Source: a bacterium
GTDB taxonomy: Bacteria; UBA9089; JAHJRX01
Direction: 5' to 3'
Length of the DNA stretch: 5,383 bases
Assembly: GCA_030017825.1 (NCBI GenBank)
Contig: JASEGW010000108.1
Span: forward strand, 1-5,383
The number at the start of each line of letters is the position of its first letter. Positions within the stretch are counted from its first letter, which is position 1. This document shows positions 1 to 5,383 of the stretch, piece by piece. Made by a program: the position numbers and the translations under genes. The notes under the pieces are model-generated. The model was given only the letters and a program-made list of their open reading frames with translations. It was not told where the DNA came from and ran no database searches.

Positions 1-1
1 A

Positions 2-58
2 TCTCTCCAGATTGTATCAGAGATGATACAGTTATTTCGTGACGACCCCTTATCATAA
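2..58 (+). CDS. possible 3' end of an upstream gene (partial)
   Basis: Frame 2 is open from the window edge to a TAA at 56-58. It encodes 18 residues ending in LFRDDPLS, with an amphipathic, helix-like pattern that would suit a protein C-terminus. Frame 1 is also open from the edge, to a TGA at 40-42, so the choice of frame is uncertain. The fragment is too short to assign a family. If real, the upstream gene lies about 170 nt before the radical SAM gene on the same strand, which would leave room for a separate promoter. Confidence 0.25.
   Translation, partial: SLQIVSEMIQLFRDDPLS
10..33 (+). repeat. perfect inverted repeat / hairpin with GAGA loop
   Basis: TGTATCA (13-19) and TGATACA (24-30) are perfect inverted copies around a GAGA loop at 20-23, which is a GNRA-type tetraloop. 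As RNA the stem can extend to 10 pairs (10-19 with 24-33) using two G-U pairs. No T-run follows, so it is not a standard intrinsic terminator. It may lie inside the end of an upstream gene. It could be an operator half-site pair, an mRNA 3' structure, or chance. Confidence 0.35.
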
Positions 59-227
59 ATAAAAATTTAATTATAGGCTACTTTTAGCTATAAAGAGAAA
101 GGAGTGTTCGTATAATAGTTTAGTTAAATATCTGAAATAGCAGAGAATTTGTAAGTATTTTTAATTAGTTGAGATAAATGGGGTAATAAATAAGAAAGAT
201 ATTCTTCAGACAAAAGGAGGTGATTAA
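59..227. other. non-coding leader before the radical SAM gene
   Basis: All + frames here are broken by many stop codons and I see no gene. The stretch is very AT-rich. A perfect TATAAT lies at 111-116, but no good -35 hexamer sits 16-18 nt upstream and there is no TGn extension, so it is only a weak -10 candidate for the following gene. A second weak pair is TTGTAA (149-154) and GATAAA (173-178), 18 nt apart, each matching 4 of 6 consensus bases. A bulged AT-rich hairpin is possible at about 72-92. The canonical polysaccharide-operon JUMPstart/ops element is not seen. Confidence 0.4.
215..223 (+). promoter_or_regulatory. strong ribosome binding site that fixes the TTG start
   Basis: AGGAGGTGA is a full-length match to the anti-Shine-Dalgarno sequence of 16S rRNA. 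Its GGAGG core ends 7 nt before the TTG at 228. It identifies TTG as the start codon. The first in-frame ATG, at residue 21, lies inside the conserved N-terminal domain and would cut off its first beta-strand. Confidence 0.9.
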
Positions 228-1814
228 TTGAAGGTCTTGCTCATTAGTCCCCCTCGAGAAAAACCAGTATTCGCCGATTTTCCTCCTATGGGGTTAGCAT
301 ATTTAGCTGGTACTTTAAAGAAAAGTGGGATCGATGTTAAAGTAGTTGATGCTGCCTCTTATTCCTGGAATATCTTAGAGAAGTGTGTTTGTTCACATGA
401 TTTTGATATTGCTGGAGTCACTTGCTGGACTATTGAACGTGAACAGGCCTTTTTGACAACCAATCTTATTAAAGAATGTAAACCTGATGCAAAGATAATT
501 GTAGGAGGCCAACATGCTACTGCTTTTCCAGAGCATATGTTTACTTTGACTGAGGCAGATGTAGTAGTTTTAGGAGAGGGAGAGGAGACATTTTTAGAAC
601 TTATTCAGACGTTAAGAGATGAGAATTCTCTTTTATCTGTTGATGGAATAGTATATCGAGAGAATGGGGAAATTCGTAGAACCAACCCAAGACCTTTCAT
701 AGAGGATCTGGATACACTTCCTTTTCCTTCTTATGAAGATTTCGATTTTACTCTTTACAATGGATTGCCAGAGGTAAATGAATCGTGTGCGGCTCTAATT
801 ACCTCACGAGGGTGTCCTTATAAGTGCATATTTTGCTCTTCAACTGTTTTCTGGGGAAAGAAATGGAGGGCCAGATCGGTTGAGAATATCATGAGGGAAA
901 TGAAATTCTTAAACCAGAGATTTAGGTTAAGAACATTTTTCTTTTTTGATGATACTTTTGTAGCTGACAAAGAGCGTGTAATCAAGCTATGCCAGATGAT
1001 AATTGAGGATAATTTTAAAATTAAATGGGCCTGTTGTGGTAGAGTAAATCAAGTTGATGAAGAGATTTTATATTGGATGAAAAATGCAGGATGTTATAGA
1101 ATAGATTATGGAGTTGAGTCAGGTTCTCCAAGGATATTAAGAAATATAAAGAAGGGTATAACAGTAGAGCAGATAAAAAAAGCATTTAAGTTAAGTCACC
1201 ATGTTGGAATATTACCTCGAGCGTACTTAATGGTAGGTAATCCTGGTGAGAACGAGGAAAGCATAATGGAGACCATTAGACTGATGAAAGAGATAGAGCC
1301 CTACAATTCTTCTGGTGGCGGACAATTATTATGGGTGCTTCCTAATACTGAGCTTTATGAAACTATGAAGGAGAGGAGATTAATTTCTGATGGATTTTGG
1401 CTGGAGAATATGGGGACATGTTTTTATACTGCTGAACATTCCTTGGAAGATTTAGAGAAACTAATGGACAAAACATGGAAGAAAGCGAGACTATTATCAG
1501 TAAAGGAAAAGTTACTGCCCTTTAAAGAGGGTGGGATATCTAATGTGATTATATTCGGAGCCTCTGAAAGTGGAGGGATCGTGTTTGATGTTTGCAAAAA
1601 AATTGGTATTAATGTTGCAGCTTTTAGCGACAACAATAAAAAGAAGCAGGGAAGCGTTTTTATGAACAGACCAATTATTCCTCTGTCTAAAATAGAAGAT
1701 TATAACCCTGATGGGATTATAATCGGTTCAGCAGCTTATCAGGAGGAGTTGTATAAGCAGGTTAAGAATCTATGTAATTGCAATGTGATTAAAGTCATAA
1801 AAGTATTTCTATAA
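228..1814 (+). CDS. cobalamin-binding-domain radical SAM protein with C-terminal Rossmann-like domain
   Basis: This 528-residue protein has three parts. Residues 1-150 resemble the B12-binding fold of class B radical SAM enzymes: MKVLLISPP at the N-terminus, GGQHAT (93-98) and LGEGEET (115-121). The DxHxxG cobalamin-ligand motif of classical B12 enzymes is not seen, as is usual in this class. Residues 186-400 are the radical SAM barrel, with the CxxxCxxC motif C196, C200 and C203 for the [4Fe-4S] cluster, then FFDDTF (239-244), YGVESGS (294-300) and MVGNPGE (335-341). Residues 438-528 form an extra Rossmann-like domain starting VIIFGASESGG, like domains attached to sugar- and glycan-modifying enzymes. 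Its GxGxxG-like loop has Ser446 in place of the middle Gly. Relatives methylate or rearrange unactivated carbons, cyclise, or make C-S bonds, so the substrate is open. The neighbouring nucleotide-sugar genes suggest glycan modification, which is inference. No signal peptide or membrane segment is seen, so it is probably cytoplasmic. A 213-nt gap separates it from the next gene. Confidence 0.93.
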   Translation: MKVLLISPPREKPVFADFPPMGLAYLAGTLKKSGIDVKVVDAASYSWNILEKCVCSHDFDIAGVTCWTIEREQAFLTTNLIKECKPDAKIIVGGQHATAFPEHMFTLTEADVVVLGEGEETFLELIQTLRDENSLLSVDGIVYRENGEIRRTNPRPFIEDLDTLPFPSYEDFDFTLYNGLPEVNESCAALITSRGCPYKCIFCSSTVFWGKKWRARSVENIMREMKFLNQRFRLRTFFFFDDTFVADKERVIKLCQMIIEDNFKIKWACCGRVNQVDEEILYWMKNAGCYRIDYGVESGSPRILRNIKKGITVEQIKKAFKLSHHVGILPRAYLMVGNPGENEESIMETIRLMKEIEPYNSSGGGQLLWVLPNTELYETMKERRLISDGFWLENMGTCFYTAEHSLEDLEKLMDKTWKKARLLSVKEKLLPFKEGGISNVIIFGASESGGIVFDVCKKIGINVAAFSDNNKKKQGSVFMNRPIIPLSKIEDYNPDGIIIGSAAYQEELYKQVKNLCNCNVIKVIKVFL

Positions 1815-1866
1815 AAGATTTGCGTAGATAGAGTAGGAAGTAAGTAACATAGTAGGAGCAAAGAAG

Positions 1867-1953
1867 ATCATTTGTCTGAAGATTGATAATAAGAGTGTTC
1901 TGGTTGCAGGTAGGGCAGGCTTTTTAGGAGGTAATTTTTAGGAAGTTATTATC
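1867..1953 (+). pseudogene. decayed 5' end of an NAD-dependent epimerase/dehydratase gene
   Basis: The frame starting at 1867 reads IICLKIDNKSVLVAGRAGFL, then GGNF and a TAG at 1939-1941. The part from NKSVLV closely resembles the N-terminus of extended short-chain dehydrogenases, normally like KSVLVTGGAGFLGSNF with the GxxGxxG nucleotide-binding loop. The differences from that pattern, TGG to AGR, are explained by single-base changes. Beyond the TAG, in-frame codons (E-V-I-I-L) still fit an expected helix up to the TAA at 1954-1956. There is no start codon, but ATC at 1867 lies 8 nt after GGAG (1855-1858), where an ATG would be expected. This suggests a remnant of a lost gene. It is not a copy of the downstream epimerase start, whose sequence differs. 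The match is short and was made by eye, so chance is possible. Confidence 0.45.
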
Positions 1954-1981
1954 TTATAATAATAGGAGACTTAAATTTATA

Positions 1982-1990
1982 TGATATAAA
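1982..1990 (+). promoter_or_regulatory. candidate extended -10 promoter for the epimerase-wecC-wecB cassette
   Basis: TGATATAAA matches the extended -10 pattern TGnTATAAT in all but the last base. Transcription would start near 1997, giving a leader of about 30 nt before the TTG at 2028. No good -35 hexamer is present, which an extended -10 can tolerate. A perfect TATAAT at 1955-1960 is a second candidate, also lacking a -35. Such matches are common in AT-rich DNA. Confidence 0.3.
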
Positions 1991-2012
1991 ATTTGTCAAA
2001 GGAATGGCTTAA

Positions 2013-2020
2013 GAAAGGAG
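2013..2020 (+). promoter_or_regulatory. ribosome binding site that fixes a TTG start
   Basis: GAAAGGAG ends 7 nt before the TTG at 2028, the same spacing as in front of the other two TTG-started genes. An out-of-frame TTG at 2021 directly abuts the site and is too close to be used. The KILITGG motif begins right after the chosen start. Confidence 0.85.
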
Positions 2021-2027
2021 TTGTCAA

Positions 2028-2942
2028 TTGAAAATATTAATTACTGGTGGGCTAGGAACTATTGGTAGCGTATTAGTTAACGAATTAAGGAAGAAGAAAT
2101 ACGAGGTATTTTTTTGTGATTTATCTCATTTTCATGATTCTCAATATATAAGATGTGATATAAGTTCAATATGGCAATTACAGAGAATATTTAATGAGCA
2201 TAAATTTGATTATGTTTATCATTTGGCAGCTGAGTTTGGGAGATGGAATGGGGAAGATTATTATGATACTTTATGGAGAAGCAATGCAATTGGTACGAAA
2301 AATCTTATTAGAATGCAAGAAAAATATAGATTTAGGATGATATTTACTAGTAGTTCAGAAGTTTATGGTGATTATGAAGGTATAATGAAAGAAGATGTGA
2401 TGGATAAGGTAGAAATAAAACAACTTAATGATTATGCAATGACTAAATGGATTAATGAGATGCAAATATTAAATTCAGCTGCTTCTTCTCAGACAGAAAC
2501 AGTTCGGGTGCGATTATTTAACACATATGGTCCAGGAGAGAAGTATAGTTCTTATAGAAGTGTTATCTGCTTATTTGCCTATAGAGCACTTCATAACATT
2601 CCTTACACGGTTTACCTAAATCATCATAGAAGTTCTATTTTTATAACAGATGTTACTATAGCTCTATCTAATATTATTGAAAAATTTAAACCGGGAGAAG
2701 TTTATAATATTGGCAGTAATGAGTATCATGACATAAAAACTTGTTCAGATATTATTTTGGATTATCTTAAAAAAAATGATTCTTTAGTGACTTACAAAGA
2801 TTTTGAGAAATTTACCACTAAAGATAAAAAGATAGCTATAGACAAAGCTATTAGAGATATAGATTATCATCCCAAAGTGACTCTCAAAGAAGGAATACCA
2901 TTAACAATTGAATGGATGAAAAAGGAGTACAATATTGGCTAA
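2028..2942 (+). CDS. NAD-dependent epimerase/dehydratase (extended SDR family, nucleotide sugar)
   Basis: This 304-residue protein is full length for the family (about 300-340). The Rossmann loop TGGLGTIGS carries G7, G8, G10 and G13. Asp31 at the end of the second strand fits NAD(H) binding. YHLAAEFGR (64-72) contains the family's HxAA element. TSSSEVYG (107-114) supplies the catalytic Ser, and Y136-A-M-T-K140 is the YxxxK catalytic pair. RLFNTYGPG (162-170), R201 in the RSSIFITDV segment and VYNIGS (225-230) are the usual substrate-domain landmarks. Relatives include UDP-glucose 4-epimerase, dTDP-glucose 4,6-dehydratase and 4-ketoreductases, and the sequence does not allow a choice among them. 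The segment between strand 2 (D31) and D44 is short compared with GalE. The protein has no signal peptide and is probably cytoplasmic. The gene overlaps the next by 8 nt, so the two are very probably co-transcribed and translationally coupled. It probably makes or modifies a second sugar donor of the same glycan. Confidence 0.9.
   Translation: MKILITGGLGTIGSVLVNELRKKKYEVFFCDLSHFHDSQYIRCDISSIWQLQRIFNEHKFDYVYHLAAEFGRWNGEDYYDTLWRSNAIGTKNLIRMQEKYRFRMIFTSSSEVYGDYEGIMKEDVMDKVEIKQLNDYAMTKWINEMQILNSAASSQTETVRVRLFNTYGPGEKYSSYRSVICLFAYRALHNIPYTVYLNHHRSSIFITDVTIALSNIIEKFKPGEVYNIGSNEYHDIKTCSDIILDYLKKNDSLVTYKDFEKFTTKDKKIAIDKAIRDIDYHPKVTLKEGIPLTIEWMKKEYNIG
2921..2927 (+). promoter_or_regulatory. ribosome binding site inside the epimerase gene, deciding the wecC start
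   Basis: AAAGGAG lies within the last codons of the epimerase gene, 7 nt before the TTG at 2935. It supports that TTG, so wecC begins before its upstream neighbour ends at 2942. No ATG is available nearby, and the GTGYVG motif needs the residues that follow this start. Confidence 0.85.
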
Positions 2943-4134
2943 GAAAATAGTTGTGATTGGAACAGGTTATGTTGGGCTTCCAGCTGCTATAATGTTAGCT
3001 AATGCGGGGCATAAAGTAGTAGGAGTTGATATTAATAAGAATATTGTAAAGGCAATAAATAGTGGTGAAATGTGTATAAATGAGAAAGAGTTGCTGAGTC
3101 TTATGGAATCTGAGAATGTAAGAAAAAACCTTACTGCGCAAAATACTCCCTGCGAAGGAGATATTTTTATTATAGCTGTTCCAACTCCGATTGATAAAAG
3201 GAAAAAGGTTGCAGATTTAAATAGTGTGAAAAAAGCATTAGAATCAATTTTACCTTATATTAAAAAAGATAATCTTATTATTATTGAATCGACAGTTCCT
3301 CCTCTTACGTGTAAAGAGATTATAGTGCCAATGATAGAGAAAAAGGGATTTATTGTAGGTGAAGATGTAATGTTAGCTCATTGTCCCGAACGTATTCTTC
3401 CAGGAGATATATTTTATGAAATTATTCATAATGATAGAGTTATTGGAGGAATTAACAAAAGGTCAAGTTTAGTTGCAAAAGAGCTTTATTCTTCTTTTGT
3501 TAAAGGAAAATTATATCTAACTGACATTATAACAGCGGAATTAACCAAACTTATGGAAAATACATATAGAGATGTAAATATTGCTCTTGCAAATGAGTTT
3601 TCTGCTGTAGGAGAAACTCTCGGTATTAATGTAGTAGAAGCCATAGAACTTGCGAATAAACATCCAAGGGTAAACATTCTATATCCTGGAATAGGTGTTG
3701 GTGGCCATTGTATTCCAGTTGATCCGTGGTTTATAAAGGAAGTTGATCCAGAAAATTGCACCCTGATATTTACCGCTAGACGAATTAATGACCAGATGCC
3801 AAATAAAATATCTGCCAAGATAAGAAATGCCGTAAAAGATATTCCTAACCCTAAAATAGTTGCATTAGGTGCAGCTTATAAAGCTAATACTAATGATTTA
3901 CGAGAGAGCCCTTCTTTGGATATAGTTAATATTTTGCTGGAGGATGGTTATAATGTAAAATTATATGATCCTTATATAAAGGAATATTCTTATTTTTCAA
4001 TTGAAGAAATTGTAAAAGGTGCAGATTGTTTAGTAACCTTAGTCAAACATGATGTAATAATTAAAGAATTATCAGAAAAACATCAGAAGATAAAAATGCT
4101 AATGCGAAATCCAATCATAATTAGCTTTGGATAA
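2935..4134 (+). CDS. wecC: UDP-N-acetyl-D-mannosamine dehydrogenase
   Basis: The enzyme performs the NAD+-dependent four-electron oxidation of C6 of UDP-ManNAc to UDP-ManNAcA in the cytoplasm. In the 399 residues, GTGYVG (9-14) and D32 form the NAD-binding site. PTP (83-85), ESTVPP (118-123) and HCPERILPG (149-157, with E152) are conserved active-site segments. K205 and N209 fall in the central helix. GVGGHCIPVDPWF (254-266) holds the catalytic C259, and DLRESP (321-326) lies in the C-terminal UDP-binding domain. The GGHCIPVDP form separates this UDP-N-acetylhexosamine group from UDP-glucose dehydrogenases, which have GGSCFPKD. A UDP-GlcNAc 6-dehydrogenase of the WbpA type is the main alternative, but the adjacent 2-epimerase favours UDP-ManNAc. 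The protein is slightly shorter than E. coli WecC (about 420), and its tail NPIIISFG lacks the Asp-Thr/Ser-Arg type ending common in relatives. The TTG start overlaps the preceding gene by 8 nt. Confidence 0.93.
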   Translation: MAKKIVVIGTGYVGLPAAIMLANAGHKVVGVDINKNIVKAINSGEMCINEKELLSLMESENVRKNLTAQNTPCEGDIFIIAVPTPIDKRKKVADLNSVKKALESILPYIKKDNLIIIESTVPPLTCKEIIVPMIEKKGFIVGEDVMLAHCPERILPGDIFYEIIHNDRVIGGINKRSSLVAKELYSSFVKGKLYLTDIITAELTKLMENTYRDVNIALANEFSAVGETLGINVVEAIELANKHPRVNILYPGIGVGGHCIPVDPWFIKEVDPENCTLIFTARRINDQMPNKISAKIRNAVKDIPNPKIVALGAAYKANTNDLRESPSLDIVNILLEDGYNVKLYDPYIKEYSYFSIEEIVKGADCLVTLVKHDVIIKELSEKHQKIKMLMRNPIIISFG

Positions 4135-4137
4135 TCC

Positions 4138-5286
4138 ATGAAAAAAATTCTAATATTATTTGGCACACGACCAGAAGCCATAAAGATGGCATCTGTAATT
4201 CAGCAGCTTAGAGATAGAGCTTCAAAGTTTAAAATTATTATCTGCATTACAGCCCAACATCGAGAAATGATAGATCAAGCATTAAAGATGTTTAATATTT
4301 TCCCTGATTATGATTTGGACATTATGAAGAAAAATCAAGATTTATTTGATATAACTACTAATTTATTGATCAAGATAAAGAATATAATAAAGAAGGAAAA
4401 ACCAGATTTGGTTATGGTTCAGGGAGATACTACCACAGCATTTGTAGCAAGTCTTGCGGCTTATTATTTCAAAATACCTATTGCCCATATTGAAGCTGGA
4501 CTTAGAACCCATAAAAAATATAGTCCTTTTCCTGAAGAAAAGAATAGACATCTGCTAAGTGTATTGACGGATTTCCATTTTGCACCAACAGAATGGGCTA
4601 AATCTAATCTTTTAAGTGAAAATATACCAGAGGAGAAAATATGGGTAACTGGTAATACAGTGATAGATGCATTATTGGAAGTATGCAGTAGGCAGAAAGA
4701 AAAAGATAAAAAGGATAGTTGGATTAAATATTTTAAAGAAAAATGGAATTTGGCGATTCCAAATAATTTTAATGATAAAAAACTGATTTTAGTTACTGGT
4801 CACAGGCGAGAAAGCTTTGGCAAAAAGTTTAGAAATATTTGTATGGCCATAAAAGAAATTGCAGAAAATATAAAAGATATTATTATAGTTTATCCTGTTC
4901 ATCTTAATCCTAATGTTAAAAAACCTGCAGAATTAATTTTAGATAAAAAGCCTAATATATATCTTATTGAACCCTTAGAATATGAACCTTTTGTTTTTTT
5001 AATGAATAATTGTTATCTTGTTCTTACTGACTCTGGTGGCATTCAGGAAGAATCTCCTTCGTTAGGCAAGCCTGTTCTTGTTATGAGAGATGTTACTGAA
5101 AGACCGGAAGGAGTGAGAGCTGGAGTAGTCAAGTTGATAGGTACAAATAAAGATAATATTGTCAAAGAGATAAAGAATCTATTAGAAAATTCATGTCTAT
5201 ATGAGAGGATGTCAAAAGGAGCTAATCCTTATGGTGATGGTAATGCGGCTAAAAGAATTGCAAACATAATTATGAAGAAGCTTTAA
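4138..5286 (+). CDS. wecB: UDP-N-acetylglucosamine 2-epimerase (non-hydrolysing)
   Basis: The enzyme interconverts UDP-GlcNAc and UDP-ManNAc by anti-elimination and re-addition of UDP, feeding the dehydrogenase encoded just upstream. The 382 residues match the usual length (E. coli WecB is 376) and form a GT-B-like fold of two Rossmann domains. FGTRPEAIKMA (8-18) and TAQHREM (38-44) are N-terminal signatures. D97, E119 (in HIEAGLRT) and E133 with R137 (in PFPEEKNR) match the catalytic acids and Arg of the E. coli enzyme. H222 in TGHRRESFG matches its conserved His. YPVHLNPNV (252-260), DSGGIQEE (298-305) and ERPEGV (321-326) bind UDP, so no key residue is missing. A hydrolysing epimerase (NeuC type) is unlikely given these motifs and the partner gene. 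The gene starts with ATG 3 nt after the wecC stop. Only a weak GGA (4129-4131) precedes it, so translation probably depends on coupling to wecC. Confidence 0.96.
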   Translation: MKKILILFGTRPEAIKMASVIQQLRDRASKFKIIICITAQHREMIDQALKMFNIFPDYDLDIMKKNQDLFDITTNLLIKIKNIIKKEKPDLVMVQGDTTTAFVASLAAYYFKIPIAHIEAGLRTHKKYSPFPEEKNRHLLSVLTDFHFAPTEWAKSNLLSENIPEEKIWVTGNTVIDALLEVCSRQKEKDKKDSWIKYFKEKWNLAIPNNFNDKKLILVTGHRRESFGKKFRNICMAIKEIAENIKDIIIVYPVHLNPNVKKPAELILDKKPNIYLIEPLEYEPFVFLMNNCYLVLTDSGGIQEESPSLGKPVLVMRDVTERPEGVRAGVVKLIGTNKDNIVKEIKNLLENSCLYERMSKGANPYGDGNAAKRIANIIMKKL

Positions 5287-5383
5287 GTTTAAAATTTTAT
5301 CAAATTAATATAATTTGAGCTTAGAATATTTAATAGACTTACTGCGAAATAACAGCAATAGATACAAAAAAGCTTATAGATGC
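5287..5383. other. AT-rich tail after wecB with a weak inverted repeat
   Basis: TCAAATT (5300-5306) and AATTTGA (5312-5318) are inverted copies around a 5-nt loop. The stem is almost all A-T and no T-run follows, so it is not a convincing terminator. A frame open from 5337 to the window edge (ending IDTKKLIDA) has no start codon or ribosome binding site, so I do not call it a gene. Whether the operon continues is not visible. Confidence 0.3.

Noticed and set aside
192..206. Short inverted repeat AAGAA-AGATA-TTCTT just before the first ribosome binding site
   Set aside because: Five A-T rich pairs are too weak and too common in such DNA to call an operator or hairpin.
1424..1636. Open frame on the - strand inside the radical SAM gene
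   Set aside because: It is a shadow of a well-supported + strand gene, with no ribosome binding site and no recognisable motif.
204..1881. 11-nt inverted match between CTTCAGACAAA (about 204-214) and TTTGTCTGAAG (1871-1881)
   Set aside because: A few 11-nt inverted matches are expected by chance in a window this size, and neither copy borders a mobile-element structure.
1993..2027. Direct repeat TTGTCAA at 1993-1999 and 2021-2027
   Set aside because: It is only 7 nt long, and the second copy overlaps the spacer between ribosome binding site and start; chance is likely.
3486..3818. 110-codon open frame on the - strand inside wecC
   Set aside because: It overlaps the strongly conserved catalytic region of wecC, so the opposite frame is open by chance; no family motif is seen.
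4363..4551. Open frame on the - strand inside wecB
   Set aside because: It is the antisense of conserved WecB motifs and shows no independent coding signal.
5337..5383. Frame open to the window edge after wecB, ending IDTKKLIDA
   Set aside because: There is no start codon, no ribosome binding site and too few codons to judge.
1..5383. CRISPR arrays, tRNA or rRNA genes, insertion-sequence ends, toxin-antitoxin pairs
   Set aside because: I looked for spaced repeats, cloverleaf-like segments, transposase motifs and small gene pairs on both strands and found none.

Overview
The window looks like part of a surface-polysaccharide (capsule, O-antigen-like or secondary cell-wall glycan) locus. It comes from an AT-rich bacterium, with hand-counted lines ranging from about 22 to 42 % GC. 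Three of the four main genes start with TTG, and each of those follows a strong AAGGAG-type ribosome binding site with a 7-nt spacer. AT richness, strong Shine-Dalgarno sites and frequent TTG starts suit a Firmicutes/Clostridia-like (for example Halanaerobiales-like) organism or an AT-rich candidate phylum. This taxonomic guess is weak. All four genes read on the + strand.

Layout. Bases 1-58 may hold the last codons of an upstream gene. Bases 59-227 are non-coding and end in an excellent ribosome binding site. Bases 228-1814 encode a cobalamin-binding-domain radical SAM enzyme fused to a C-terminal Rossmann-like domain. Bases 1815-2027 are an intergenic gap with what appears to be the decayed 5' end of a second NAD-dependent epimerase gene (about 1867-1953), then a candidate extended -10 promoter. 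Bases 2028-5286 form a tight three-gene cassette: an NAD-dependent epimerase/dehydratase, a UDP-N-acetyl-D-mannosamine dehydrogenase (WecC type) and a non-hydrolysing UDP-GlcNAc 2-epimerase (WecB type). The first pair overlap by 8 nt and the second pair are 3 nt apart. Bases 5287-5383 carry no recognisable gene.

How the genes work together. WecB converts UDP-GlcNAc to UDP-ManNAc and WecC oxidises that to UDP-ManNAcA, so the last two genes form a complete two-step pathway for an acidic amino-sugar donor. The epimerase/dehydratase in front of them probably makes or modifies a second nucleotide sugar; its substrate cannot be read from the sequence. The radical SAM enzyme is the least understood member. 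Its neighbours suggest it modifies a sugar or another glycan or lipid component, but this is inference. No glycosyltransferase, flippase or polymerase gene is visible, so the locus must extend beyond the window.

I did not find a clearly novel system. The points most worth checking are the three-part radical SAM fusion and the decayed epimerase gene start between it and the cassette.
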